In this document: piece by piece, positions 36,201-44,343 of the stretch
Layout of the letters: each line of letters opens with the position of its first letter
Position numbering within the stretch: the stretch's first letter is position 1
Source of the DNA: Clostridia bacterium
GTDB taxonomy: Bacteria; Bacillota; Clostridia; UMGS1810
Reading direction: 5' to 3'
DNA: 64,000 nucleotides
Assembly: GCA_017481205.1 (NCBI GenBank)
Contig: JAFUPN010000041.1
Span: 124,001-188,000 of the forward strand
Translations under genes and position numbers: made by a program
The notes under the pieces: model-generated
The model's input: only the letters and a program-made list of their open reading frames with translations
Told to the model about the DNA's origin: nothing
The model's database searches: none

Positions 36201-36414
36201 CCACACCGCGGTAACCCTCTGTCACAGTCACGTTTTTCAAATCAATACCCGCTCCGGATGAAGCAAAATCCGAAACCCTGCCGCTCTGCAGCTTTTCAAA
36301 AGTGAGATAAAACACAGGAACAGTGCCGGATGCGGCAGACACACCGCCAAAGGGTATTGATGATAATGTGACAGCACATATTAAAAGTAGTATAATAGAT
36401 TTTTTCATAATCAT
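33283..36414 (-). CDS. Secreted sialidase-fold (BNR) protein with LamG and copper-amine-oxidase-N-like domains, copy 2
   Basis: 1043 residues with signal peptide 1-27. Domain order is the same as in the downstream copy: LamG (about 30-230), LamG (about 250-490; IAHFAFDEGEGNVV, NGAIDDLKIYDRAISVEEAE), copper-amine-oxidase-N-like (about 500-630; VPASFAANVLGAQTEIDS, MMYVPLRPIAQLMGKA), then the BNR propeller with YYTSPSIVRLKDGTLVASHD, RSTDDGDTWERV and YRSDDGGLTWSVP. The propellers of the two copies are very similar, while the first LamG domains have drifted apart. ATG 36414 is six bases after AAGGA. Exported, no anchor seen; it also lacks the shared C-terminal beta module found in other exported proteins here. 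Confidence 0.75.
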   Translation of the reverse strand: MIMKKSIILLLICAVTLSSIPFGGVSAASGTVPVFYLTFEKLQSGRVSDFASSGAGIDLKNVTVTEGYRGVGAAVGSKGYIHSEAGKIVNSLSGARGVSVSAYVKNGDKQDGNVLTVYKGGDKVGISLSKTGSVIKFAVSSDKNELPKTVEAGTDESFAQWTHVLASADFDKNIISIYINGKKIASSTAAFVGKTFNLQSGSLWDVIGDSGFSVDEVRVHPAAMSESDAAELFASDSLPPEEEGYKDILKDNLIAHFAFDEGEGNVVHSTGKAEIEGKAVSDLDWTEGVNGSAVMFHADSKNYINIGKHVSDALVGKSGLTVSGWFFLNFESGSAYQNRALSLNIDGVRAMFHWTMNSGGIILCALRSDPAGPLTGLNYQPSKTDYPFGVWHHITMTTDLEENTIRLFLNGKEQKGMQNDGDIHTNYSQTTFSYAEGANDDTIGGDPTNMDYTMTFNGAIDDLKIYDRAISVEEAEYIYVENKNGSVISRDSDKYAILRELTKDTAFMSLGFNEVFADETRLRIDWDNFDAVPVLHGSTTMVPASFAANVLGAQTEIDSDKKTTRIIAEAGSMLFTAGSMEYYSGNVTFPLSDAPYFEGDMMYVPLRPIAQLMGKAIYYNDCGLVAVGSSKAVKQLEVDGEFVLWMQDALTNLPYPQQRADHYATRKVIDYIDSSTRIYYTSPSIVRLKDGTLVASHDVIGNGTMILRSTDDGDTWERVRKPNADADNDIIDDTIEEIVYANLFTNTPAETGVETLYLMGVRRGTGDPAAVAIYRSDDGGLTWSVPVDNKTGWLVEDDGTSVVIPAHTAPTPVVKKDGRIYRAFDTSGRSWRYFKVVVMSADENADLLDRDSWTISNPILLSDYADQFPEGSTCTDPGMFEANAVVGPDGEIYVMARFNSAPSIELAAVLKLVEDETLVFDRIIDFPGGMTKFVVRYDEVSGKWIALSNPNIQPDYTLQRTVLSMLVSDDMYNWRIAETLIVPPWLENWEMLTKDIGFQYPDWIFDGDDILYAVREADPDAENYHNSNYQTLYRLSDFRKYID

Positions 36415-36427
36415 AAATATTCCTTCT

Positions 36428-36464
36428 TATCAGCTCCGGCGGCTTACTGCCGCCGGGACTGATA
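36428..36464 (-). other. Intercistronic GC-rich hairpin in region B
   Basis: CCGGCGGC (36436-36443) and GCCGCCGG (36449-36456) pair perfectly around TTACT; an outer TATCAG/CTGATA arm (36428-36433, 36459-36464) extends it. It lies in the 58-base gap between the second LamG gene and the sialidase-fold genes. No T-run follows, so likely an mRNA-stability or attenuation element. Confidence 0.6.
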
Positions 36465-36472
36465 TTTACACT

Positions 36473-38206
36473 TTATTCTGTCTCTCCGATTGTTAAAACA
36501 GTCTCATCCTGATATGATGCCACACCGTCAAGACCATGCCATACAAACAGCTTGTATACAAGGTCTGACGGATTGTCAAGACCGTTTACGGTTATGCTCT
36601 GAGCATCAAGACCTCTGTAATTTGCAATCTGAGGCAGATTAATCATGGAGCCGCCGACCATTCTGTTTGTAGCTCTGTCAAAAGCACCTAAAATCAGCGT
36701 CATCCCGCCCTCGGGGATATCGCCGCCCGTAAGGTTGACAACATCGCAGACAGCTGTTACCGAAGAACCTTCGGCAGAAAGCTCTGCCTTAACAAGAGGC
36801 AGTACAGAAGAAAGCTCTTCTATCTCAGACTCCATAAGACATCTTCTGTATATCCTGAGGCTGTCCATAAAGATACCGGCAGTGGAGGAAAGGTCAATAT
36901 AATCGGCCTTGCTGCCGCCTCCGCTCATATTGTAGTAATTTCCGGCAAAGGCAAGGTCTGCCTCTGCTGCGAGACTGCCGTTGATATAAATACGGCCTTT
37001 TTTGGACACGTAGTCAAAATCTCCGTATATATGATGCCAGGAGGTATCTCCTGAGTCAAATACTCCGCTGTCTGTTGCCACTGTTCTGTAGCCGTCGCCT
37101 GCAGTGCTCTTGCCGCCAAGGCACACACTGCCGTCAGGCATAAGCTCCAGGCGCATACCGTCACTCTCACCCTCGGCAAAAACCGCCTGAGCCACAGACG
37201 GTAGCACACCGTCAGAGAGCCTTAGCCAGCAGGAAACAGACTGCTGCTTTGCTCCGTAAAGAAGACCTCTGTGGGTACATACGGGAAGTGTTCCCCGTGA
37301 AGAAAGCTTTAAGGTGCTATTCTCAACACCCTCAACAAGCTCTCCGCCGTCAACAGCAATATTCATTCCGTTTACACCCTTGTCCTCAATCTCGCCGCCG
37401 TTTATCTCTTCAAAATCATATTCAAGCACGGGAGGAACATTCTTTTTTATATCCTCCTCGTCAAGAGCGCCTCTGTATATGCGTACATCATCTACCAAAA
37501 CATGTCTGCCGCCTACACCGAAATAGCCCTTTGTTATATCGTTTACATCAGTTTTATAGTTTGCAGTATCCGTTGCAAATTTCTGAGGAGTTGCTTCTGC
37601 CTGCTCTTCGCCAACAAGTACACCGTCGGCATAGAATTTTACATTATCATTTGCATAATCCACAACCAGTGCCACATGCATCCATCCGTCAGGAGAGGTG
37701 GAGTCATCAATATTGGGATAGATAACGTCCGCAGCTGTTGACATAGCCGGACTACTGTAGTCGGAACGGGAGCTGGTAGCCATCTTTGCCGCCTGTATAT
37801 ACATCATTATGCTATTGCTGCCGGCATTGAGTGCAAACATAGTAAAGTTTGTTCCGGAGCCCTTGACTTCCTTTTTCATAACAGCAGTTATTGTCACCGC
37901 CGATGAACCGTTAATCTGGGAGGCAAGTATATCCGAGGATATAACCATGTGCTTGGAGTTGTCATAAGCACTTGAGCCTCCGTTGAAATCAAAGGTATTG
38001 CCAGAATAGCCCTTTACGATTTCGTATGACGAATCCTGCATAATAAGATTATTGCCGTTTCCAGACAAATCCTCTATGGTATTATCGGCAGACAGCTCGT
38101 CAAAATTCCAGTATGCAATCAGCTGGGCATCACTCTCTGCGGAAACGAAAGTTGCAGTGGACGAAAGCAACATAAACGATAAAACTATCGCTAATATTTT
38201 TTTCAT
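36473..38206 (-). CDS. Secreted double-LamG protein, copy 2
   Basis: 577 residues. Signal peptide 1-23; LamG domain about 30-255 (LIAYWNFDELSADNTIEDLS; NVKFYADGVLVGEE; VLVDDVRIYRGAL); second LamG about 258-465 (YDFEEINGGEIEDKG; GRIYINGSLAAEADLAF; FMDSLRIYRRCLMESEIEEL); C-terminal beta module about 470-577 (LVYKLFVWHGLDGV). No catalytic motif is visible, so glycan binding is inferred. The first half is nearly identical in pattern to the neighbouring 578-residue protein, the second half much less. SD AAGGTGG seven bases before ATG 38206. Confidence 0.75.
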   Translation of the reverse strand: MKKILAIVLSFMLLSSTATFVSAESDAQLIAYWNFDELSADNTIEDLSGNGNNLIMQDSSYEIVKGYSGNTFDFNGGSSAYDNSKHMVISSDILASQINGSSAVTITAVMKKEVKGSGTNFTMFALNAGSNSIMMYIQAAKMATSSRSDYSSPAMSTAADVIYPNIDDSTSPDGWMHVALVVDYANDNVKFYADGVLVGEEQAEATPQKFATDTANYKTDVNDITKGYFGVGGRHVLVDDVRIYRGALDEEDIKKNVPPVLEYDFEEINGGEIEDKGVNGMNIAVDGGELVEGVENSTLKLSSRGTLPVCTHRGLLYGAKQQSVSCWLRLSDGVLPSVAQAVFAEGESDGMRLELMPDGSVCLGGKSTAGDGYRTVATDSGVFDSGDTSWHHIYGDFDYVSKKGRIYINGSLAAEADLAFAGNYYNMSGGGSKADYIDLSSTAGIFMDSLRIYRRCLMESEIEELSSVLPLVKAELSAEGSSVTAVCDVVNLTGGDIPEGGMTLILGAFDRATNRMVGGSMINLPQIANYRGLDAQSITVNGLDNPSDLVYKLFVWHGLDGVASYQDETVLTIGETE

Positions 38207-38225
38207 TATATAACCACCTTTTTAA

Positions 38226-39962
38226 TTATTGAGCTGTATAGCTTACAGCCTCCTGAACAGGAGTCAATGATTCCATACTCTTGAGTATAAAGAGCTGGTA
38301 ATTGTAATTTGCAGGTACATCAATTTCGCTTAATGCAAGCGATACTGCTGCATTTACATCATTAACCTTAGCAATGCTGCAATCCTTCAGGGCTTTGCTG
38401 CCGTCATACATTGCAAGAATAAGCTGTGCTCCTTCTTCAATGCCGGATATATTTTCGGGATAGCATTCTACAGAAACAGAGCTTTCGTCCTGAGAGAAAA
38501 TGTACGGAGTGCCGGCTACTCTTGCAATTTCCTTTTCTGTAAGGGTACGTCTGTAGATATTAAGACTGTCTATGTATATAGGAAGTGTTGCGTTGAGATT
38601 AAGTGTATCTGCTGTACCATCGGGTGTAAGATTCATATAGCCGAGACCCAGGTTTGAAAGTGAGGATACAGCTGTTTCCTTGAGAACACCGTCCCAGTAT
38701 ACCTTACCTGTCTTATTTGCAATATCCGCTTCGATATATACATGACGCCATTCTGTATCTCCGTGCATACTACGCACATTTGCCGCCTGCACATAACCCA
38801 TAGAGTCGCATGAGGAGGTAGAGTTTCTTGAACGGAGACCAAAATATCCATTTCTGCCCTTGAAGGAGAATGAGAAGCCCTTTGCTTTGCTTGCACTGCC
38901 TATTTCATCATTGAGTATATGAAGCTCAGTGTTTGGTGCCGTACCGGTTCCTTCAGGGAACTTAACCCATGCCGAAACCGCAAATTCCTTTGCGCCGTAC
39001 AGCATTCCTGCAAAGGTATCTGCAGGGAAATGTGCTGTTTTTGTAAGAGCAATGGTATTACCGTGAACGCCCTCTATAACAGCCGGAGAATCTGTTGCAT
39101 CTACTGTGATATCCATTCCGTGAGCTGATTGATCCTTGATTTTGCCGTCGCATACCTCTTCAAAATCATAGGAGAGAATAGCAGGGATAGATTCTTTTAT
39201 TTCATTCTGACTGAGTTCTCTCTTATAAACCTTAACCTCGTCTACAAGGACATGTCTTCCGCCCACACCGAACCAGCCTGTTGCTATATCGTTTACATCT
39301 GTTTTGTAATCGGCATAATCTGTTGCAAAGGTCTGGGAATCCTGTACCTTTTCTTCGCCAACGAGGACACCGTCTGCATAGATTTTTACATTGTCGCCTG
39401 CATAGTCGATAACCAGTGCAACATGCATCCAACTGTCTGGAGCTGACTCATCATCTGCATTGGGATAAATAACATCTGCTGTTGTTGCAACTGATGCACT
39501 GCTGTAGTTTGAACGGCAGCTTACCGCAAGCTTTGCAGCCTGTGAATACATCATGATACTGTTGCTGCCTGCATTAAGGGCAAACATAGTAAAGTTTGTA
39601 GAAGAACCCTTGACTTCTTTTTTCATAAACGCAGTAATGGTAATTGCAGATGAACCATTTATCTGCTGTACAAAGGAGTCTGAGGACATAGCCAGGTGCT
39701 TGGAGTTGTCATATGACGTATCTGTTGCACTGTTAAAATCAAAGGTCTTGCCGGAAAAACCGTCTACAATAGCGTAAGCAGAGTCCTGAAGTGTAAGTGT
39801 ATTTCCGTTTCCGGACAAATCGTCTACGGTGTTATCCTCATTGAGCACATCAAAGCTCCATTGAGCCACCAGGTCGCTGTCTGCAGCTTCTGCCGCAAAG
39901 GATACGGGTACAGCAGAAATAATCATTACCAGAGTTAATATTATAGCCAATACTTTTTTCAT
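38226..39962 (-). CDS. Secreted double-LamG protein, copy 1
   Basis: 578 residues, signal peptide 1-24. Two LamG jelly rolls: about 28-255 (DLVAQWSFDVLNEDNTVDDL; GRHVLVDEVKVYKREL) and about 258-470 (YDFEEVCDGKIKDQS; KVYWDGVLKET; YIDSLNIYRRTLTEKEI), then the shared C-terminal beta module (YNYQLFILKSMESLTPVQEA), here with Phe-Ile-Leu in place of the usual Ile-Trp. Lies 18 bases after the region B SLH pair member 2 and 19 before its paralogue. Probably a glycan-binding protein at the cell surface. Confidence 0.75.
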   Translation of the reverse strand: MKKVLAIILTLVMIISAVPVSFAAEAADSDLVAQWSFDVLNEDNTVDDLSGNGNTLTLQDSAYAIVDGFSGKTFDFNSATDTSYDNSKHLAMSSDSFVQQINGSSAITITAFMKKEVKGSSTNFTMFALNAGSNSIMMYSQAAKLAVSCRSNYSSASVATTADVIYPNADDESAPDSWMHVALVIDYAGDNVKIYADGVLVGEEKVQDSQTFATDYADYKTDVNDIATGWFGVGGRHVLVDEVKVYKRELSQNEIKESIPAILSYDFEEVCDGKIKDQSAHGMDITVDATDSPAVIEGVHGNTIALTKTAHFPADTFAGMLYGAKEFAVSAWVKFPEGTGTAPNTELHILNDEIGSASKAKGFSFSFKGRNGYFGLRSRNSTSSCDSMGYVQAANVRSMHGDTEWRHVYIEADIANKTGKVYWDGVLKETAVSSLSNLGLGYMNLTPDGTADTLNLNATLPIYIDSLNIYRRTLTEKEIARVAGTPYIFSQDESSVSVECYPENISGIEEGAQLILAMYDGSKALKDCSIAKVNDVNAAVSLALSEIDVPANYNYQLFILKSMESLTPVQEAVSYTAQ

Positions 39963-39980
39963 AATTATATACCCCTTTTC

Positions 39981-42641
39981 TTATTTTTTAAGCTTGTAAA
40001 TAACACAGTCAAGTACCGCCGCATTACCGCTTCTTGTGAGTATTCTGTAGTCATCGTTGTTTACACAGCGCTTTAAATAATCAACCGTCACCTTAACTGC
40101 TTTAACATCTCTTTCATTCAGATCCACATATGTATAACGTGTGGCTGTATAGTGGGATGAGAAAGGAACAACCTTTTCTTCATCGCTTCTTCCCTCAGGA
40201 AGTATGGTGTATATAGTATTATTGAGTTCTATCATTTTGCCGTAGGTCACCTGATATGACTTGTAGCTTTCTGCAGATGGATTTTTGTATCCGTCCATCA
40301 TATCCGGCGCCTTGCTTGCATCTGTAATTTTGTATATTCCGGAAATGGTACCCTCGGCAGACAGTGATATAAATACCACATCGCCCTCGCCTATTCCGTC
40401 TGATGTGTTGTACAGAGAAACCGCTTCCACATCGGGAGTGCCAAACCAGGAAACTGTATTTCCCGTTCTGGGAGTAGGTCCGTATGAGAGGGTATAATCC
40501 GTAAGAGCCTGTCTCATTGTACCGCCCAGCATATACTGAACAGACAGTACCTCTTCTTCATTGGCATTAAGAGTCTTTTTAACATCAGAGATAACAGAAA
40601 TTGTTGTCTCCGGGTCAAAGCTGGTAGACTTGCCCCCCTCCAAAAGAATAACGCTTACAACTCCCGCCTCTCTCGCATCATAAGCCTTGTAGCCGTAGGA
40701 CACGTCATTCTGCAGGACAGTGTAGTTTGATACATCATATTTATCCGCATAGCGCTTGTCTCCGTCTGAGGTGGGCACACTGAAAAATATGGTTTCATCG
40801 GTAACCGGGGTCAATCCGTCAAAGCTTCTGCCGGAGGGGCGCCAGTATTTTTTTGCCTGGGTATAGTCCGCAGCCAGTACAAGTCGCTTTTCGTCAAAGA
40901 TATCTCCGCTTTCCTCAAAGCATATTTCTTCAAGGATATTGCTGCCGCTTTTTTTGTATTTTATAAGCTGATGCTTTACATTGTCTCCGTCCTTGAGATA
41001 GGGGATAACATCACCCGGCTCATACTTGTATGTCTGATTTACAAGAACCTTTTCCTTGATTGTAAGGTCATCCACATTGCCTAAGTGGTTTATAACCCTG
41101 AGCACTGTTTCATCAAAGCCCGATGCTTCGCTGAGACCCATTACATAGCCGTATGCCATGCCGTTGTACAGAGCTTCTCTGAAATGGATGATATTGCCCT
41201 TGATGTCTATATATGCGAGAACCTCTTCTCCGGGAGCAGGCAGGACATATTTTTTGTCGTTTACGGCTTTTATCATAGCCGGTGACAAGGAATAAGCCGT
41301 TTCGCCAATCACACATTCCTCATCTGCAAGCTCGTTTAAAACTCCCGTAACCTGACTCTGAGAAACATGTATAACAACCGCCTCATTCTTTATACTGCGG
41401 CACACGGAAACTACATCATAAGGAGCGATTGAGTCCAACTCCACAGCGGTGCCGTTTTTGTAAACCGCAATATTCTCTTCCTCATATATTGACAAATCAA
41501 TTATTTCGTCATTTACATCAATTATGGAATCCTCGGTAACGCCGTATGCCACATAGGTTTCATATGAGTTTACAAAAACCACATCGTAATTATTGTCACC
41601 GTTGTTATCCACAAGGAGAATATCGCCGTATTCCGGGATAAAATCCAGACCGTTTATAGACGGTGCGGCTATATTATTATAAATTACCGCAATATTAAAG
41701 TCAATATCAAGGGATTTGCTCCTGCCGTTTACATCATACTTTATTCCTGAGCCCTCTGCCTGATAAATATCCTCGGCATCTATGCGCAGTGTGTTGTTTT
41801 CATCACTTGCATATATCAGGAAAATGTTTTTTCTGCCGTTGTCCTCTTCACTGTAAAGCACATCGGCATGGTATCCGAGAAGCTCCTGTGCAAGATATCC
41901 GCTGTCATTATACTTTACTCCGTCTATCTGCACTGAAGGTGTCTTGTAGCCGAGAGGACTGTCCAGAGCGGTTATCTCATTTTTTTCAACAACACCGCTT
42001 GTGTATTTTAAGCCATAGGTGTTGTACAGCTCGCTGCTGTTGTCCAGCACCTCATAAGCCTCCTTGCCGGAATAGTCTTTTTCCATCCTGTCTGCAGTAA
42101 GTGCATTAAACACCAGCCTTACCGCGTCGGAAACAGACAGATACTCGGTCTGATTAACTCCGTTAAAAAGTCCTGTTTTGTTTGCCGCAAGCTGATAGCC
42201 GGTAGGATATCCTCCCAGGGAGTCTGCCATAACGGTGTAGCCAAGAGCTCTTGTGATAATAACCGAAGCGTCCGCCACAGTGAGCTTGTCCTCGGGATAG
42301 AAGTTTCCCTTGGCATCGCCGTTTACTATTCCTGCAGAGTACAGGGACATAACAGCTCCGGCATATTCCTTGGAATAATCCACATCGGCAAAATGTCTTT
42401 CGCTGCTGCTTACCGGATAGCTGAAGCCTGCAGCCGTAAGATAGCTGAACTCGCCTCTGGTTATTGTATCGCCGGGATTTTTCTCTGCAACAAATTCCGG
42501 CAGGATTCCCAGCTTTGACAAAATCTCATAATAAGCAAGATTTCTGTCACTTTCATATGTACTTCCCGCCGAAAAGGCAGGCAATGACAGAAGGCAGAGT
42601 GAAACAATCAGCACTAAGGCTGTAATTCTTTTTATATTCAT
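39981..42641 (-). CDS. Large exported SLH protein, pair member 2 (region B copy)
   Basis: 886 residues. Signal peptide 1-25; three SLH repeats about 35-185 (TITRGEFSYLTAAGF; HFADVDYSKEYAGAVMSLYS; GIVNGDAKGNFYPEDKLTVA). The long beta-rich body matches the 848- and 853-residue paralogues: GYHADVLYSEEDNGRKN (256-272), VDNNGDNNYDVVFVNSYET (344-362), a YVLPAPGEEVLAYIDIKGNI segment, VKHQLIKYKKSGSNILEEI, VSYGYKAYDARE and a C-terminal ILTRSG..DCVIYKLKK. The N-terminal SLH triplet is better preserved than in the region A copy. Its start overlaps the stop of pair member 1 (ATGA), so the two are made together. No known catalytic motif. Confidence 0.75.
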   Translation of the reverse strand: MNIKRITALVLIVSLCLLSLPAFSAGSTYESDRNLAYYEILSKLGILPEFVAEKNPGDTITRGEFSYLTAAGFSYPVSSSERHFADVDYSKEYAGAVMSLYSAGIVNGDAKGNFYPEDKLTVADASVIITRALGYTVMADSLGGYPTGYQLAANKTGLFNGVNQTEYLSVSDAVRLVFNALTADRMEKDYSGKEAYEVLDNSSELYNTYGLKYTSGVVEKNEITALDSPLGYKTPSVQIDGVKYNDSGYLAQELLGYHADVLYSEEDNGRKNIFLIYASDENNTLRIDAEDIYQAEGSGIKYDVNGRSKSLDIDFNIAVIYNNIAAPSINGLDFIPEYGDILLVDNNGDNNYDVVFVNSYETYVAYGVTEDSIIDVNDEIIDLSIYEEENIAVYKNGTAVELDSIAPYDVVSVCRSIKNEAVVIHVSQSQVTGVLNELADEECVIGETAYSLSPAMIKAVNDKKYVLPAPGEEVLAYIDIKGNIIHFREALYNGMAYGYVMGLSEASGFDETVLRVINHLGNVDDLTIKEKVLVNQTYKYEPGDVIPYLKDGDNVKHQLIKYKKSGSNILEEICFEESGDIFDEKRLVLAADYTQAKKYWRPSGRSFDGLTPVTDETIFFSVPTSDGDKRYADKYDVSNYTVLQNDVSYGYKAYDAREAGVVSVILLEGGKSTSFDPETTISVISDVKKTLNANEEEVLSVQYMLGGTMRQALTDYTLSYGPTPRTGNTVSWFGTPDVEAVSLYNTSDGIGEGDVVFISLSAEGTISGIYKITDASKAPDMMDGYKNPSAESYKSYQVTYGKMIELNNTIYTILPEGRSDEEKVVPFSSHYTATRYTYVDLNERDVKAVKVTVDYLKRCVNNDDYRILTRSGNAAVLDCVIYKLKK

Positions 42642-44329
42642 CCCATAACCTCCATCATCACATTATAGATAATCTTTGCACATTCGGCACGGCTTGCTGC
42701 ATCCTTAGGCAAGAAACTGCCGTCGCTTCCGGACACAATCCCCGCCTGTGCAAAGAGCCTTACACTTTCCTTGGCGTAGTCTGAAATATCGCCTTCATCT
42801 GCAAAGAGCGCAGTGCCCTCTGCCTCAAGCTCATAGCCCTTCTTTTTGAGCATGCGGTCAAGGAGAACACATACATCCTGCCTTGTTACCGGAAGAGCTG
42901 CTCCTATCTCAGTGTCGCTTACACCCTTGAGTATATCATTGGAAATTGCCGCCGCACAGTAGTCATAGTACCAATCGCTTTCTTTAAGGTCGGTATAACT
43001 GCCGATTACCGCATCTGTCTTTTCAATACCAAAGGCAGCAACAAGCATTTTTACAAATTCCATTCGGTTAACTGCTCTGTCGGGAGCAAAGCTGCCGTCG
43101 GGATAGCCGGATATAATGCCCTTTGCAGACAATGCATCCACTGCAGCTTTTGCATAATGCTCACCGGGAAGGTCTGTAAAGCTTTTTGCCGTGTTGTCCT
43201 CTGCAGGAGCTGTCACCTCGGGCACAGGCACAGCCACTGCCGCTGAGCCTCTGCCGGCTCCCTTGAAGCTGCCGCCTGTGGAAGCCCCCCCGCCGGAGGA
43301 GCCGCCGCCTGATGAACTGCCTCCGGAGGAATCCTCTGCATCCTCCACAGCCTCCTCAAAAGCCTCGGAGAGCTCAAAAGCATTCTCATAGCGATTGCCC
43401 GCCAATGCTTTGTAAACCTCTGTTTCATTACTGCTGTCAAGCAAATCAAGGTCTAAATCAAGCACATCATTGTATGCTGTGAGTATTTCTTCAGTAAATG
43501 TATACTTATAGTTTTCGATTGCTTCAAGGGCAAATGCCTCTCTCGCACCGCTTCTTAAGCTTTCCATATTCTTTGCGGGGAGCAGACTCATGATTCTTTC
43601 CTCAAGCCCCTCTGTGCTGTCTAAGCCCTTGTAAAGCTTCAGAGACTTGTCAAAGCCCAATGCCTCGTCAATCAGCTTTTCCTTCTCCAGCATATCGTAT
43701 ATGGAAGAAAAATCGCTCCGGCTGTTGATAAACTCAACCGCACCTGCATAGTAAAATGTCTCCTGCAGCTGCTCCTGACCGCCCTGGGTCATGTCTGCAA
43801 CCGCCTGATACACCTTGAGCTTGCCCTCGTTGTCAAGTAAATCATAAAATGTTGTATTAAGACCTAATATAACTATTGTATCAGAATCTATCTTGCTGCT
43901 TACCTGCTCTGCCTCTGTCATAGCCACAAGCTGATTGGTAAGAGCAGCAGAGGTATTGCTTGTGTAATACTTAATCTCAAGATTTTCCACCACATAAGGC
44001 TCGTTTGTAGTATTCACCATTGCCGCAAACCTTGCATAATTATCTCCCGCACTGCTTGCATAGGTAAATTCAAAGCTGCCGTCGGCACCTGCCCTTGTCT
44101 GGTCCATGTGCTCCACAGCCTCCATCATAAGCTCGGGAGCAAGATCTGTCAGGTCGCCGGCTGTTTTCCCCTCTTTAAGAACTATAAGCATTACTCTTGC
44201 AAAAGGCTCCGCCGCACCGCTAACGGTAATTATTCCGGATTCTCTGTCAACGGAGGTTTCAGCCGCATATGCACTCAGTGTGCAGCTAAAGACCAAAACC
44301 GCCAAAAGTAAAGCCAATATTTTTTTCAT
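42638..44329 (-). CDS. SLH-anchored protein, pair member 1 (region B copy)
   Basis: 563 residues. Signal peptide 1-23; Ig-like domain about 24-120 (GIITVSGAAEPFARVMLIVL); helical domain about 125-340 with TIVILGLNTTFYDLL, the counterpart of LSVMGFDMSLYDKL in the region A copy; Ser/Gly linker about 345-375; three SLH repeats about 390-563 (AVNRMEFVKMLVAAFGIEK; VTRQDVCVLLDRML; ASRAECAKIIYNVM). It is placed inside an importer operon, 14 bases after the solute-binding-protein gene, which ties the SLH module to glycan uptake. ATG 44329 follows GAGGAG by eight bases. Confidence 0.8.
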   Translation of the reverse strand: MKKILALLLAVLVFSCTLSAYAAETSVDRESGIITVSGAAEPFARVMLIVLKEGKTAGDLTDLAPELMMEAVEHMDQTRAGADGSFEFTYASSAGDNYARFAAMVNTTNEPYVVENLEIKYYTSNTSAALTNQLVAMTEAEQVSSKIDSDTIVILGLNTTFYDLLDNEGKLKVYQAVADMTQGGQEQLQETFYYAGAVEFINSRSDFSSIYDMLEKEKLIDEALGFDKSLKLYKGLDSTEGLEERIMSLLPAKNMESLRSGAREAFALEAIENYKYTFTEEILTAYNDVLDLDLDLLDSSNETEVYKALAGNRYENAFELSEAFEEAVEDAEDSSGGSSSGGGSSGGGASTGGSFKGAGRGSAAVAVPVPEVTAPAEDNTAKSFTDLPGEHYAKAAVDALSAKGIISGYPDGSFAPDRAVNRMEFVKMLVAAFGIEKTDAVIGSYTDLKESDWYYDYCAAAISNDILKGVSDTEIGAALPVTRQDVCVLLDRMLKKKGYELEAEGTALFADEGDISDYAKESVRLFAQAGIVSGSDGSFLPKDAASRAECAKIIYNVMMEVMG

Positions 44330-44343
44330 CAATCATTCTCCTC

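Noticed and set aside
30153..36414. Confident annotation as sialidases (GH33)
   Set aside because: Asp boxes and propeller fold are clear, but the FRIP motif and arginine triad are not, so I kept the call at fold level.
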